Notes: generated by a model from the letters alone, not told the origin. A stretch of 64,000 nucleotides of DNA from Syntrophales bacterium (GCA_023230565.1 JALNXD010000003.1:68267-132266), one strand, 5' to 3'. Shown: positions 53,765 to 63,672, counted from the stretch's first letter. Numbers and translations are program-made.

Positions 53765-56272
53765 TTATCTTTCCTCTTTAAAGAGGGTCTCCTTTTTTAG
53801 AATTCGCGCTCTCCCGGCTGCCGCTTCGTCAATCTCCAGAACGTGAGTAAGTATTTCTGAGGGCCTCACACTTCCTTCGATATTAAACAGCAAAGTCATA
53901 TCAATTGTCAATGCATCTTCATTGCACGAGATATATTCTACCAAAGGACGGACATTTTTTTTCTGTTCTTTTTTTCTTGATGTCCTCCGAATTACGGCAA
54001 GGTCTGATTTAAGGAATTCACTAATTTTCCGGTCCAGATCATTAAAAACAGAATGGCGGTCCTCCTGTGCAAATGAAATTCGGTACTTGAATCCGGTAAT
54101 TTCTTTTGAAAGTGAGGATTTTCGTCCATTGGGAAGTTCGGAAATGGAAAGAATTGTTATACCCGAAGGAAGTGAATCGGTAATTCTCATTGCCATTTCT
54201 TTCGGATCAAATTTCTGATTTTGAATTTGTATGTCGGCATATTCGGAAAGGCTTTCAATTCCGAGCGGTGTGGCGCCATGAAAAGAAATCTTCGGACCGG
54301 GGTGATAGCCGGCTGAAAAAATGAATGTAAAGCCACTTCTTGTTATAGCGCGGATGAGTGCAGACTGCGTATCAAGATGAGAAAGAAAACGTGCCGTGCC
54401 GATTTTACTGTAAGCAATTCTGAGTGCTGCAGGTGTCAGGGCAGCAATACCGGGATCAAGCCGCGGGAGGAGTTTATCCGAATCGATCTTTAAAGGCGGC
54501 TCTGCTTTTATAATTCCTATACTGCTGTTGCAGGCGCCGCACCCCGTACAGGATGTAAAACGGCAGTCTTCCGTCAATATGCCGCTTTTCGCTTTTTCAT
54601 CTTCCCTTAGGAGATATTCTTTTTCAACCCCGCAATCGATGTGATCCCAGGAGAGAGAATTGTTCTTGTTGCGTTCATCCAAATATTGTGCAGGCTGGAT
54701 TTTCAATTCAGAGATCGCCTTTTCCCAATTATCAAACGTGAATATATCACTCCACCCGTCAAAGCGGCAACCCCGCAAAAAAGCGTTTTCGATCAGCTCG
54801 CCTGTCTTCCGATCTCCCCTGGAAATAAGGCCTTCGAGAAAGCTCATCCGCCTGTCGTGCCACTTGAGCTTGATATTTCCATGACGTACCTTTTCTCTGA
54901 AGAATTTTTGACGGGTTTCAATTTCTTCGATTCCTATCTGCCGTTTCCATTGAAAAGGGGTGTGAGGCTTGGGAATAAAGGTGGAAAGGCTCACGGTTAC
55001 TTGACAACGGCCGCCGCCCTCCTTGAGAACCTTATATCCGAGGTCGGCGATACCTTCGAGATCCTCCTCTGTTTCCGTAGGCAGTCCGATCATGAAATAA
55101 AGTTTGACAGACTTCCATCCGCTATCGAATACGAGGCGCACGGTCTTGAGAAGGTTTTCCTCCGAATTGCCTTTATTAATCACATCTCTCAGACGCTGAG
55201 TTCCAGCTTCAGGAGCCAAGGTGAAGCTCGTTTTTCTTACTTTTTTAATTTCATCGATCAATTGCGGGGTAAGCGTCTCCGGTCTGAGGGAAGGAAGCGC
55301 AAGGGCAATTTTTTTTTCACAATAACGAGCCATAAGAGCCTTCAGAAGGTACTCAATGGAACTGTAATCCCCCGAGCTGAGCGATAAAAGAGATATTTCT
55401 TCATAGCCGGTTGCAGCAAGAACCTGCCCGGCATTTTCGATAAGCCCTTTCGGTGTTCGCTCCCGTACAGGTCGCCATACCATCCCTGCCTGACAGAAAC
55501 GGCATCCCCTGGTGCACCCCCTGGCAATTTCAAGAGAGATGCGGTCATGTATTGTTCTTATCAAAGGAACCACAGGTGTATCCGGCCTGCACGAACGGTC
55601 AAGATCTGAAACGACCCGTTTGCGTATTTTTTCCGATCCATTATACACTGAAGGGACATAGACTCCTTCAAGTTCGGAAAGACTCTCCAGTACAGCTCGC
55701 CGTGAGCGCTTTTTCTGCGTGCCATCCGCTACCGTTTCAGCAATTTCTATTACCACATCCTCTCCTTCGCCTATCGCGAAGGCATCTATAAACGGGGCCA
55801 TGGGTTCAGGGTTGAAGGCGCAGGGCCCTCCGGCAAGTATCAGTGGATCCGTTTCCCGCCGATCGCTGTTGCGTATCGGAATATTCCCCAGGGAAAGCAT
55901 TGCAAGTACATTAGTATAGGAAAGCTCGTATTGAAGCGAAAAGCCTACTACATCGAAACTGTTAAGAGGTGCATGGGATTCCAGCGAAAAAAGCGGGATG
56001 CCATTTTCCCTCATCATTTTTTCCATATCAGGCCATGGAGCATACACGCGCTCCGCCGCAACTTTCGGCATGTTGTTTAAAATACAATAGAGTATCTGAA
56101 GACCCGGATGGGACATGCCGATTTCGTATACATCCGGAAAGGCAAGAGCGAAATGAAGCCGGCACAGGCGCGGATCCTTTCGCACGCTATTTGTTTCTCC
56201 TCCAATATATCGGGCCGGTTTCTGCACCATTGGAAGCAGTGATTCAATATGATCGTTAAAAATGTGTCTCAT
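53765..56272 (-). CDS. TIGR03960-type radical SAM protein fused to a DUF2344 domain
   Basis: 835 residues. N-terminal half is a radical SAM protein with B12-binding-like Rossmann region, cluster motif RGCTRGCRFCQAG (CX3CX2C). A second Cys set (CRFTSCTGCGACN) is near residue 600. The last 220 residues are the TIGR03936/DUF2344 domain (RIAYSKIGTARFLSHLDTQSALIRAI). The fused form is common in Desulfobacterota directly upstream of rng. The reaction is unknown. It overlaps the mdh stop by 4 bp. Confidence 0.92.
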   Translation of the reverse strand: MRHIFNDHIESLLPMVQKPARYIGGETNSVRKDPRLCRLHFALAFPDVYEIGMSHPGLQILYCILNNMPKVAAERVYAPWPDMEKMMRENGIPLFSLESHAPLNSFDVVGFSLQYELSYTNVLAMLSLGNIPIRNSDRRETDPLILAGGPCAFNPEPMAPFIDAFAIGEGEDVVIEIAETVADGTQKKRSRRAVLESLSELEGVYVPSVYNGSEKIRKRVVSDLDRSCRPDTPVVPLIRTIHDRISLEIARGCTRGCRFCQAGMVWRPVRERTPKGLIENAGQVLAATGYEEISLLSLSSGDYSSIEYLLKALMARYCEKKIALALPSLRPETLTPQLIDEIKKVRKTSFTLAPEAGTQRLRDVINKGNSEENLLKTVRLVFDSGWKSVKLYFMIGLPTETEEDLEGIADLGYKVLKEGGGRCQVTVSLSTFIPKPHTPFQWKRQIGIEEIETRQKFFREKVRHGNIKLKWHDRRMSFLEGLISRGDRKTGELIENAFLRGCRFDGWSDIFTFDNWEKAISELKIQPAQYLDERNKNNSLSWDHIDCGVEKEYLLREDEKAKSGILTEDCRFTSCTGCGACNSSIGIIKAEPPLKIDSDKLLPRLDPGIAALTPAALRIAYSKIGTARFLSHLDTQSALIRAITRSGFTFIFSAGYHPGPKISFHGATPLGIESLSEYADIQIQNQKFDPKEMAMRITDSLPSGITILSISELPNGRKSSLSKEITGFKYRISFAQEDRHSVFNDLDRKISEFLKSDLAVIRRTSRKKEQKKNVRPLVEYISCNEDALTIDMTLLFNIEGSVRPSEILTHVLEIDEAAAGRARILKKETLFKEER

Positions 56273-57198
56273 TCTATTTTCAAATTTTCGTATATTTTTT
56301 TCACGCTTTCAGCCGCTGTCCTGAGATCCTTGAGCTCATCTTCTTTTACTGGAATTTCGCAGATCCGTTCGATTCCCCTGGATCCGAGTATTACCGGCAC
56401 GCCTATGTGCATTCCTTCGATACCGAACTCTCCCTGCAGATAGGCCGCGGCGGGAAGCATACGTTTGCTGTCCCGGATTATGGACTCTATCATTGCTGTG
56501 ACTGAAGATGACGGCGCATGCCAGGCGCTGCCTGTCTTGAGAAGAGAGACTATTTCAGCGCCACCCTGTTTTGTTCTTTTAACAATTTCTTGAAAACGTT
56601 TCTTACTGATGAGCTCTGTAACCGGGACTCCCTTGACGGCAGTAAAACTTTCGATCGGTATCATTGATTCACCATGACTTCCCAGGACGAGCGCTTCAAC
56701 ATCCTTGATTGAAACCTGTAACTCAAGAGAAAGAAAATATTTAAATCGGGCTTCGTCCAGCACACCTCCCATTCCCATAACATGAGAATGTGGAAACCCC
56801 GAAAGCTTCCATGCAAGATGAGTCATCACATCGAGCGGATTGGTCACTATTATAATAATTGCATACGGCGCATAGGTAACTATTTTTTTTATTACGGATT
56901 TGATAATCGCGCCGTTTTTATGGGCGAGTTCTTCGCGAGTCATTCCTGGAGTCCTCGGGAATCCGGCAGTGACAACCACAATATGCGAGCCGTCCATTTC
57001 TGAAAAGTCATTTGTTCCTGTGATCCTGCCGTCAAATCCTTCCAGAGAAGCGGATTGTGCAATATCAAGTGCTTTCCCTTGAGGGATTCCTTCAACAATA
57101 TCTATCAGGACGACATCTGCAATATTCTTTTCAACCGTTCTCTGACCGACCATGGCTCCCACGAAACCTGAACCGACCACTGTTATTTTTTTATCCAT
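56269..57198 (-). CDS. mdh: Malate dehydrogenase (LDH-like)
   Basis: 309 residues. Motifs: VVGSGFVGAMVGQRTVEKN (NAD), DIVEGIPQGKALDIAQS, TAGFPRTPGMTREEL (the Arg in the loop marks malate rather than lactate substrate), TNPLDVMTHLAWKLSG, and GSHGESMIPIESF with catalytic His. It interconverts malate and oxaloacetate with NAD. Its start overlaps the upstream small gene by 8 bp and its stop overlaps the radical SAM start by 4 bp, so three or four genes form one operon. Confidence 0.95.
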   Translation of the reverse strand: MDKKITVVGSGFVGAMVGQRTVEKNIADVVLIDIVEGIPQGKALDIAQSASLEGFDGRITGTNDFSEMDGSHIVVVTAGFPRTPGMTREELAHKNGAIIKSVIKKIVTYAPYAIIIIVTNPLDVMTHLAWKLSGFPHSHVMGMGGVLDEARFKYFLSLELQVSIKDVEALVLGSHGESMIPIESFTAVKGVPVTELISKKRFQEIVKRTKQGGAEIVSLLKTGSAWHAPSSSVTAMIESIIRDSKRMLPAAAYLQGEFGIEGMHIGVPVILGSRGIERICEIPVKEDELKDLRTAAESVKKIYENLKIE

Positions 57199-57637
57199 TA
57201 TTTTGCTCTCCCAGGGTGTCTTGGTTATGTATACTTTTATTGTTATCGCCCCGTTTTTCCAGATATTTTCTGTACCGGTGAGGCCGCTTTTTAATATCAG
57301 AAAGCCTGGAGAGGATCAGGCTGGCTGCAAAATTGGGCCGTGCGAGATAGCGCAATGCATCCTTCTTGAAGTCTTCAAGCAGTTCATTGAAAACCGCATC
57401 TTTATCTTCAACCCTTACAAAGCTTCTTTCTTTGCGGTATTTAAAATCAATATGAGATCCAAAAATATTGTTTAGAACTTCATAATCTTGAGGCGATTCA
57501 AAAAACGTGCGCTTAATTTCGACAGGCACGATAATTTCTATTGCAACTGATGCAGTATCTGCGGCTATTTTGCGGGATCGATCCCATATATATACAATAA
57601 GGGTATTGGGCAGATTTATTTTTTCGACCAGGTTCAT
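57191..57637 (-). CDS. Conserved hypothetical protein upstream of mdh
   Basis: 148 residues from ATG 57637, which has GGAG upstream. It reads MNLVEKINLPNTLIVYIWDRSR and shows a mixed alpha/beta pattern with a basic C-terminal tail. I do not recognise the family. Such small proteins directly ahead of mdh occur in deltaproteobacteria, but that is recollection. The overlap with mdh suggests translational coupling. Confidence 0.72.
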   Translation of the reverse strand: MNLVEKINLPNTLIVYIWDRSRKIAADTASVAIEIIVPVEIKRTFFESPQDYEVLNNIFGSHIDFKYRKERSFVRVEDKDAVFNELLEDFKKDALRYLARPNFAASLILSRLSDIKKRPHRYRKYLEKRGDNNKSIHNQDTLGEQNNG

Positions 57638-57791
57638 CGCCCTTTTTCTCCTCTGATGTAAATTTTCCATTATGGACAAGAATAGCAAAATGGCCTATAT
57701 ATCACAGTTGATATAAGGATCAAGGATAGAGTTGTCTCAGGTGCTGTAATTGGACGTTAACTGAAACAATAATCCGGGGAAAAAGAAGGGA

Positions 57792-58649
57792 ATGGAAAAA
57801 CCGTCAGCAATTCTTCTGCTTTCCTGTCCCGACAGGAAGGGTATCGTCGCAAAAATTTCTGATTTCATATTCACCAATAATGGCAATATTCTGCATGCAG
57901 ATCAGTACACTGCGAAACCTGAGAGCATTTTGTTCATGAGAATTGAATGGGATCTTGAAGGGTTTGCAATCCCGCGTGAAAATATACGAGAAGCCTTTGA
58001 ACCTCTGGCCCGCCAATTTCAAATGGAATGGACGGTGCGCTTTACAGATTTTACCCCACGTATCGCCATATTCGTTTCAAAGCACTTGCATTGCTTTCAT
58101 GATTTGGTCCTGCGCCATCGAATGGGTGAACTGAAGGCAGAGATTCCTCTCGTTATAAGCAATCATTTAGATCTTAAGCCGCTGGCAGAACAATTCGGCC
58201 TTGCCTTTAAATTCTATCCGATCTCTCCTGAAACAAAGACACGGCAGGAGATCGGGGAGATGGAAGATTTAAAAAAGCATAAGATTAATCTCGTAATTCT
58301 TGCCCGTTATATGCAGGTATTAAGCAGTGATTTCGTAAAACATTATCGATACAGGATTATCAATATCCATCATTCTTTCCTTCCCGCTTTTGCAGGCAGC
58401 AAACCTTACGAGCAGGCATATAAGCGCGGCGTAAAAATAATAGGCGCCACAAGCCACTATGTGACGGAAGATCTGGATGAGGGACCAATAATCGCCCAGG
58501 ACGTCATCAAGGTGACACATCGTGATTCAGCGGAAGATATGATGCTCAAGGGAAAAGATATTGAGCGAGTCGTTCTTGCGAAAGCGGTAAAGCTTCATCT
58601 GGAAAACAGAATACTTGTTTACGGATCAAAAACAATCGTATTCGAATGA
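57792..58649 (+). CDS. purU: Formyltetrahydrofolate deformylase
   Basis: 285 residues. An ACT domain (LLLSCPDRKGIVAKISDFIF) precedes a formyltransferase-like domain: FVSKHLHCFHDLVLRHRMGEL, and the catalytic INIHHSFLPAFAGSKPYEQA, then GATSHYVTEDLDEGPII. PurU releases formate from 10-formyl-THF, balancing one-carbon pools. ACT suggests control by an amino acid such as glycine or methionine. AAAGAAGGG precedes the ATG. Divergent from the mdh operon. Confidence 0.95.
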   Translation: MEKPSAILLLSCPDRKGIVAKISDFIFTNNGNILHADQYTAKPESILFMRIEWDLEGFAIPRENIREAFEPLARQFQMEWTVRFTDFTPRIAIFVSKHLHCFHDLVLRHRMGELKAEIPLVISNHLDLKPLAEQFGLAFKFYPISPETKTRQEIGEMEDLKKHKINLVILARYMQVLSSDFVKHYRYRIINIHHSFLPAFAGSKPYEQAYKRGVKIIGATSHYVTEDLDEGPIIAQDVIKVTHRDSAEDMMLKGKDIERVVLAKAVKLHLENRILVYGSKTIVFE

Positions 58650-58671
58650 ATTTCAAGCGGGGAGTTGGAAC

Positions 58672-59607
58672 ATGATTCATCAGCCTCTGGAAGATCTTTT
58701 TCTTATCGATCTGGATCAGCCGAAAACAGGTTTCAGAAAATTTATAAGCAGCTGGCTCTATGTAACAAAAAAAATGAAAGTCCTTGTTGATCCGGGACCG
58801 GGATCGACTATTCCGGTTCTTCTCAGTGCGCTGACGGAAATTGGGATTGACAGGCTCGATATAATTCTTATAACCCACATCCATATAGACCATGTAGGAG
58901 GCCTCGGGCTTTTGTTGAGGGAGTATCCTGATGCGACAGTGCTGTGCCACAGGCAGGCTGTCAGGCATTTGGTCGACCCTTCAAAACTGTGGAAGGGGTC
59001 CCTTGAAGTCCTGGGTTCACTTGCTCGACTTTACGGTTCGATCGAACCGGTCCCTCAGAAAAACATCGCTTCTGAAACATGGATGAAGGAGAAAAATCTG
59101 GCTATTGAAACCATCGAAACTCCCGGCCATGCGTCGCATCATGTATGTTATTGCATGAACGATATTCTTTTTACCGGTGAAGCAGCAGGTGTCATCTGCC
59201 CGCTGAATGAAGGATTGTATCTGCGCACTGCTTCTCCTGCGCGGTTTGTCTATGAAAAATATAAAAAATCCGTTTTAAAAATGGCGCAAGTCAAATCATC
59301 GTATTTGTGTTTTGCCCATTACGGCTGCCTGAGAAGAGATCAGGCTGATTACATTTTTGATGCGGCATGCGAGCAACTTGATATCTGGCTCGATATAATA
59401 GAGCGGTGTCTGCGAAGAGGGATTTACCCCGTGGAAGAGCATTCTTTTGCTGAAATTCTTGAAAAAGACCCCTGGATGCGGTCTTTTAAAATGCTTCCCC
59501 CAGATATTCAGCAACGGGAGCGGCATTTTATTGCCAACAGCATCAGGGGGATGACAGAATATCTTGTGGAGAAAGGCAAACAGGTTACATCATGTCCTGC
59601 TGACTGA
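58672..59607 (+). CDS. Metallo-beta-lactamase-fold hydrolase
   Basis: 311 residues from ATG 58672 (GGGGAG upstream). Metal motif ITHIHIDHVGGLGLLL (HxHxDH), further His in TPGHASHHVCYC and Asp in LFTGEAAG. A helical C-terminal part follows (about residues 200-311). Likely a thioesterase or lactonase-type hydrolase of unknown substrate. It follows purU by 22 bp. Its 3' end overlaps the end of the convergent SufBD gene by 23 bp. Confidence 0.88.
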   Translation: MIHQPLEDLFLIDLDQPKTGFRKFISSWLYVTKKMKVLVDPGPGSTIPVLLSALTEIGIDRLDIILITHIHIDHVGGLGLLLREYPDATVLCHRQAVRHLVDPSKLWKGSLEVLGSLARLYGSIEPVPQKNIASETWMKEKNLAIETIETPGHASHHVCYCMNDILFTGEAAGVICPLNEGLYLRTASPARFVYEKYKKSVLKMAQVKSSYLCFAHYGCLRRDQADYIFDAACEQLDIWLDIIERCLRRGIYPVEEHSFAEILEKDPWMRSFKMLPPDIQQRERHFIANSIRGMTEYLVEKGKQVTSCPAD

Positions 59608-60796
59608 GTTCGACGGCGCGATCTATTTCTTCCTTCAACGGAGCGGGCAGCCCAGGGATATCGACGCTGAGAAATCCTCTCACGATAGTGGCGGTAGCTT
59701 CATCTTCGTTCAAGCCCCGGGACATGAGATACAATATTTCATCCTGGGCGATTTTTCCTACCGCGGCTTCATGTGACATATCTACACCATCCACCTTTCC
59801 CGTCAATTCCGGAATTGCATGGATGGATCCTTCTTTGAGGATAAGACCGCGGCATTCAAGATGCCCCCGCACTCCCGCTATCTCACCTATCAGATCTCCC
59901 CTCGCGATGATATTTCCTCCATTTGTTATAGCTCTTGATATGACTTCGGCTCGTGTCTCTTCTGCGCTGAGGTAGACACGGCCACCTACATCAAGCTCAC
60001 CACCGGGACTCCCCACAAGAAGACTATAGAACCGGGCTACTGCTCCCTTGCCTTTCAGATATACAGTCGGATACATCTGAAGCGATTTGACCGGTTTCAT
60101 TGAAATATAGTTGTTAAGAAAAAGGCCACCTTCTTCGACCACGCCGGCGGAACGCGGCCTTACGGCGACATCTTCCGCCCAGTGGTGGATCATGGTGAAA
60201 CTCAGTTTCGCCCCTTTTTTGACATAGTATTCGGAAATGCCAACATGAAGCCCCCTGGCTACATGCGCGGCAGTGGCGCATCCCGTGATGATGTGAAGTT
60301 CGGAATTCTCTTCCGCAATGATTATATTGTGAACATTCTGACTGAATCCATCTTTTTCTATGTACATGCAGGCCTGAGCGGGATAGGTCACCTTTGCCCC
60401 CGGAAGAGCGCGAATGACATATCCATTATGAAGGTCAAGACGCGCGCGGGCTGTATATTTATCGGTATCGACGGAAAGAAGCTTCCAATAGTATTCTTTA
60501 ACCCAATCCAGCTTTTCCAATGCGGTTTTTATTGGAATTATCTCCAGTCCTTCCTGGAGAGAGGTTGAATATACGGATGTTCCATCCTTTTGAAGATACG
60601 TGCCCGATCGCACACCCGGGCGCGTATCGATTCCGGCCATGAGCATTCGTTCTCTTTCATTCTCCGGGAGCTGACCGATATCTTGAACAGCTTCATGGAA
60701 CGGATTATCGCTTGAAAAAGACTCCAGATCAATATCCTGGCCAAAAGCCGCCTTTTTCCCTTTTGCTTCACGAGCTTTAGCGTCTAGGTCGCGCAT
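59585..60796 (-). CDS. SufB/SufD-family Fe-S assembly protein
   Basis: 403 residues with the right-handed beta-helix core of SufB/SufD: VHNIIIAEENSELHIITGC, VRPRSAGVVEEGGLFLNN, GGNIIARGDLIGEI, and the C-terminal KVDGVDMSHEAAVGKI. The Cys in GHLECRGLIL matches the SufB sulfur-accepting Cys position, and the His in SHEAAVGK the SufD-type His. With SufC alone it makes a minimal SufBC-type scaffold as in archaea and anaerobes. It overlaps sufC by 13 bp. No SufS, SufE or SufU is in the window. Confidence 0.93.
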   Translation of the reverse strand: MRDLDAKAREAKGKKAAFGQDIDLESFSSDNPFHEAVQDIGQLPENERERMLMAGIDTRPGVRSGTYLQKDGTSVYSTSLQEGLEIIPIKTALEKLDWVKEYYWKLLSVDTDKYTARARLDLHNGYVIRALPGAKVTYPAQACMYIEKDGFSQNVHNIIIAEENSELHIITGCATAAHVARGLHVGISEYYVKKGAKLSFTMIHHWAEDVAVRPRSAGVVEEGGLFLNNYISMKPVKSLQMYPTVYLKGKGAVARFYSLLVGSPGGELDVGGRVYLSAEETRAEVISRAITNGGNIIARGDLIGEIAGVRGHLECRGLILKEGSIHAIPELTGKVDGVDMSHEAAVGKIAQDEILYLMSRGLNEDEATATIVRGFLSVDIPGLPAPLKEEIDRAVELSQQDMM

Positions 60797-61539
60797 CGCA
60801 CACATTCTTCGTATCCTATTTCTTTAATCTGCTTGAAAATCTCAATCGGGTTGCTCTTACAGGCCAAAATGCCTTCATACAGGACTTGTCCCTTGTCGGC
60901 GGTTACATAATCGAGAATAAACCCGGTGTGAGTAATGATAAGACCCATTTTTGTCCGTTCTTTCCTGGTTTCCTTTACTGACTTTCCGGGAGCGCACCTG
61001 TGATCCCGCTCCAGAAGCCGGCTGATGGTGTTTCCTATGAGGGCGATGTTTTCCAGATCCACCCCTGATTCCGGTTCATCGAAAAGGAGCAGATCAGGGT
61101 TTTGTGCAATCAACTGCATCAACTCGGAGCGTTTAATTTCTCCGCCAGAGAATCCGACATTGATATCCCGATCGAGAAAATCGGAAAAATTTAGACTTTC
61201 CGCCAATGTATTTACATTTATTTCGTTACCAGAGCATATTTTAACTATCTGCTTCGTTTTAAGTCCATGAATACTGGGTGGTCTCTGGTAGGACATCCCG
61301 ATTCCCAGACGAGCCCTCTCATTTATTGTCATATGTGTAATATCTTCGTCCTTGAAAAAAATCTTCCCCGCCGTGACTTTGTATTGGGGATATCCCATTA
61401 TTGTCATGAGAAGCGATGTCTTTCCCGATCCATTCGGACCGAAAAGAATATGCGTTTCTCCCGGCCGGATTTCCAGGTCGATATGCGAAAGTATCTCCTT
61501 ATCGCCGAGCTTTACTTGCAGATCTTCTACGATAAGCAT
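60784..61539 (-). CDS. sufC: Fe-S assembly ATPase SufC
   Basis: 251 residues. Walker A GPNGSGKTSLLM, signature SGGEIKRSELMQ and Walker B LLLFDEPESGVDLEN. A short charged insert (HRCAPGKSVKETRKERTK) lies between Walker B and the H-loop, a feature I associate with archaeal/anaerobe SufC. The C-terminus has a CxxC. It drives ATP-dependent [Fe-S] cluster assembly on the SufBD scaffold encoded by the overlapping downstream gene. Confidence 0.95.
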   Translation of the reverse strand: MLIVEDLQVKLGDKEILSHIDLEIRPGETHILFGPNGSGKTSLLMTIMGYPQYKVTAGKIFFKDEDITHMTINERARLGIGMSYQRPPSIHGLKTKQIVKICSGNEINVNTLAESLNFSDFLDRDINVGFSGGEIKRSELMQLIAQNPDLLLFDEPESGVDLENIALIGNTISRLLERDHRCAPGKSVKETRKERTKMGLIITHTGFILDYVTADKGQVLYEGILACKSNPIEIFKQIKEIGYEECVRCAT

Positions 61540-62075
61540 TTCTATGTTATCCTTTTGGAAACGTTAATCCTTTCGGATTTTTAAAAGTCCATATGCTGTG
61601 CTGCGCTGCATCCTTCGTTGCTGCCGCATAACGCTGTTATGCCCCTGATTCTCTTGGGTTCGCGGGTCTTGACCCTTGTTTTTTTTACGAGTCCCCCAGT
61701 GAATTTACCGGGCGTTTTGTAACCCCAACCACTTTTACGAAACTATTATTTTTTGATCAAGAAGAAATACTGACCTTTTTTTTGTGAAAAAGTCAAGATT
61801 TTTTAAGGAAGGATTTTTTAAGGAAAGTACTTTCGGCCAAGAAAAAATTGACGTATCTTTCAGAGTAGAGTTCGATTTAGGACCTGTATGTTTCAACCGT
61901 GTAGCCTCGAGGAGCTGTCCCGGCTCATCAAAGTCAGCTTCATAAAATTTACTCTTGATTAACCGAACCGGATATGTAAATTCATATCATTCGTGGTCGT
62001 ACAGTACTATCTGTGCATTGGCCGTTTAACGGAACCGTTGCGCCAAAGCAAATATCTGTGTAAAAAGGAGTGTTC
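61540..62075. other. Interval between sufC and the DUF6125 gene
   Basis: About 530 bases between divergent genes with no supported gene. Contains a small hairpin (GCATAAC 61626-61632 with GTTATGC 61636-61642), a GGGTC/GACCC pair followed by T-run near 61660-61690, and a tandem 15-bp repeat at 61797-61825. No Fe-S-type operator was recognised. Confidence 0.5.
61797..61825. repeat. Two tandem copies of a 14-bp motif
   Basis: GATTTTTTAAGGAA at 61797-61810 and again at 61812-61825, period 15. It may be replication slippage or a paired binding site between divergent genes. Confidence 0.6.
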
Positions 62076-62843
62076 ATGATGCCGACAGAAATCACATGCC
62101 CTGAAGATCTGGACAATAATGACTTGGCTCGTCTTGTGCTGGATATGTTTCATAGAATTATTGTTCATTATACTCTATGGTTCCGGGAAGTGGAACATCA
62201 GTTCGGTTTTGCCAGGGCGCTGGAAGTAATGGGAGATGCCCATGACCGGAGTTACTCGATTCAAATGGATCGCCTGGGCAAAACTCTTGGATTTGAAATG
62301 CAGAACGGAATTCCAGCGACACTCGGCCGGATGTCGAAAGAGGAATTGACGAATCTTATCAACAGCATTGCTGTCAATTGGCTTGCAAACGATGGTGTAT
62401 GGTTTCAGGCAGTAGAGGAAAAGCGGGGTATATTTGACGCAAAACGGTGCAATGATTCCTGTTGGACCCGCTTTTCTCCTTTTGAGGCATGGTCGATCAA
62501 GCGTTTCCTTGATTTTCCGGAAGAAGCAGGACTGGAAGGATTGAAAAAGGCGCTTCAGTTCAGAATGTACGCCCGGATCAACGTCCAATCCATCAAGGAT
62601 GAAGGACCGCAGAGCTTTGTCTTTCAGATGAATGACTGCCGGGTCCAGTCAGCAAGAAAAAGAAAGGGGCTCGAAGATTATCCCTGCAAATCGGTAGGAC
62701 TCGTGGAATACGGTACATTTGCGGAAGCAATCGATCAACGAATCCGAACAGAATGCATCGGCTGCCCCCCCGATGAACATCCCGATGAATGGTTCTGCGC
62801 CTGGCGATTCAGTCTCGACAAGAGAGAATCTCGCCGAGACTGA
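62076..62843 (+). CDS. DUF6125 family protein
   Basis: 255 residues. Pattern: helical N-terminus with IIVHYTLWFREVEHQFG, RYSIQMDRL-like region, NWLANDGVWFQAVE, and FVFQMNDCRVQSARKRKGLEDYPCKSVGLVEY with a Cys-rich end (CIGCPPDEHPDEWFCAWRF). This is DUF6125, common in anaerobes; function unknown, soluble, possibly metal-binding. AAGGAG lies before ATG 62076. A hairpin (TTCAGTCTCG 62808-62817, CGAGACTGAA 62835-62844) overlaps its stop. Confidence 0.78.
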   Translation: MMPTEITCPEDLDNNDLARLVLDMFHRIIVHYTLWFREVEHQFGFARALEVMGDAHDRSYSIQMDRLGKTLGFEMQNGIPATLGRMSKEELTNLINSIAVNWLANDGVWFQAVEEKRGIFDAKRCNDSCWTRFSPFEAWSIKRFLDFPEEAGLEGLKKALQFRMYARINVQSIKDEGPQSFVFQMNDCRVQSARKRKGLEDYPCKSVGLVEYGTFAEAIDQRIRTECIGCPPDEHPDEWFCAWRFSLDKRESRRD

Positions 62844-62844
62844 A
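62808..62844. terminator. Hairpin at the convergent DUF6125 / SDR ends
   Basis: A perfect 10-bp inverted repeat TTCAGTCTCG/CGAGACTGAA with 17-nt loop covers the stop of the DUF6125 gene and lies 40 bp from the stop of the SDR gene. No strong T-run; probably a weak terminator or chance. Confidence 0.35.
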
Positions 62845-62883
62845 ATACAAAGGCCGGCCAGCCGGAAATATCAATTGCGGCCA

Positions 62884-63672
62884 CTATTTCTGCTTTAAGG
62901 GGGTGCCTTCCTCAAACCTTTTTTGAAGCCTGCGCATACCTGAAATCCATCGGTCGTAGTCAGATGCCTTCCTTTGCATGTAGGTAAGAACTTCGGCATG
63001 AGGCAGTATCAGGAAGGTTTCCTGTTTGAAAGCTTCTAACACTGCATCGGCAAGAACATCCGGTTCCATCAGGCCATCAACTGCTGCGACTCCTCCTCCT
63101 TCCGACTGTTTGCTCATTTCCGTTCTGACTGCCTGAGGGCAGAGTGCATACACTTTTATTCCCTGATCGCCATACGTGATGGCAATATTTTCTGCCAGCC
63201 CGACCGCTGCATGTTTCGTTACAGAATAAGGAGCCGAACCGATCTGGCTGAGCAGGCCGGCCGCAGATGCGGTAATAAGCAACGATCCGCCTCCCCGTTG
63301 TATCATCCGGGGAATAAGAGCACGCCCCACATATACGTGGGCCATCACGTTTATCTCCCATATACGCTGCCACTCTTCATTCGGTACTTCTACAGCGCCT
63401 ACTGCGATAATCCCTGCATTTGAACAGAAAAGATCAATAGGGCCGATATTCTTTTCGGTCATCTCGACGAGATTGATTATATCTGCTTCACTGCTCACAT
63501 CGCAGACAGCGGCCACTCCCCTGATATCTTCCGCCACTTTCCTTGCGCCGGTCTCGTTGATATCGGCAACTACAATAGCTTTCGCGCCTTCAAGAGCGAA
63601 TCTTCTGCACAACGCTTCACCTATCCCGCTTGCACCCCCTGTAACTACGATAGTTTTGCCACTTACTTCCAT
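62884..63672 (-). CDS. Short-chain dehydrogenase/reductase
   Basis: 262 residues from ATG 63672 (GGAGG upstream). Cofactor motif VVTGGASGIGEALCRRFA, Asp at the end of strand 2 (VVADINETG) indicating NAD preference, CSNAGII in place of the usual NNAG, catalytic ITASAAGLL and YSVTKHAAVGLAE. C-terminal region typical of the classical SDR type without extra domain. Substrate unknown; likely an acyl or alcohol intermediate. It converges on the DUF6125 gene. Confidence 0.9.
   Translation of the reverse strand: MEVSGKTIVVTGGASGIGEALCRRFALEGAKAIVVADINETGARKVAEDIRGVAAVCDVSSEADIINLVEMTEKNIGPIDLFCSNAGIIAVGAVEVPNEEWQRIWEINVMAHVYVGRALIPRMIQRGGGSLLITASAAGLLSQIGSAPYSVTKHAAVGLAENIAITYGDQGIKVYALCPQAVRTEMSKQSEGGGVAAVDGLMEPDVLADAVLEAFKQETFLILPHAEVLTYMQRKASDYDRWISGMRRLQKRFEEGTPLKQK

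Noticed and set aside
61626..61642. GCATAAC/GTTATGC hairpin as terminator
   Set aside because: It lies between divergent genes with no transcript needing an end there, and lacks a T-run.
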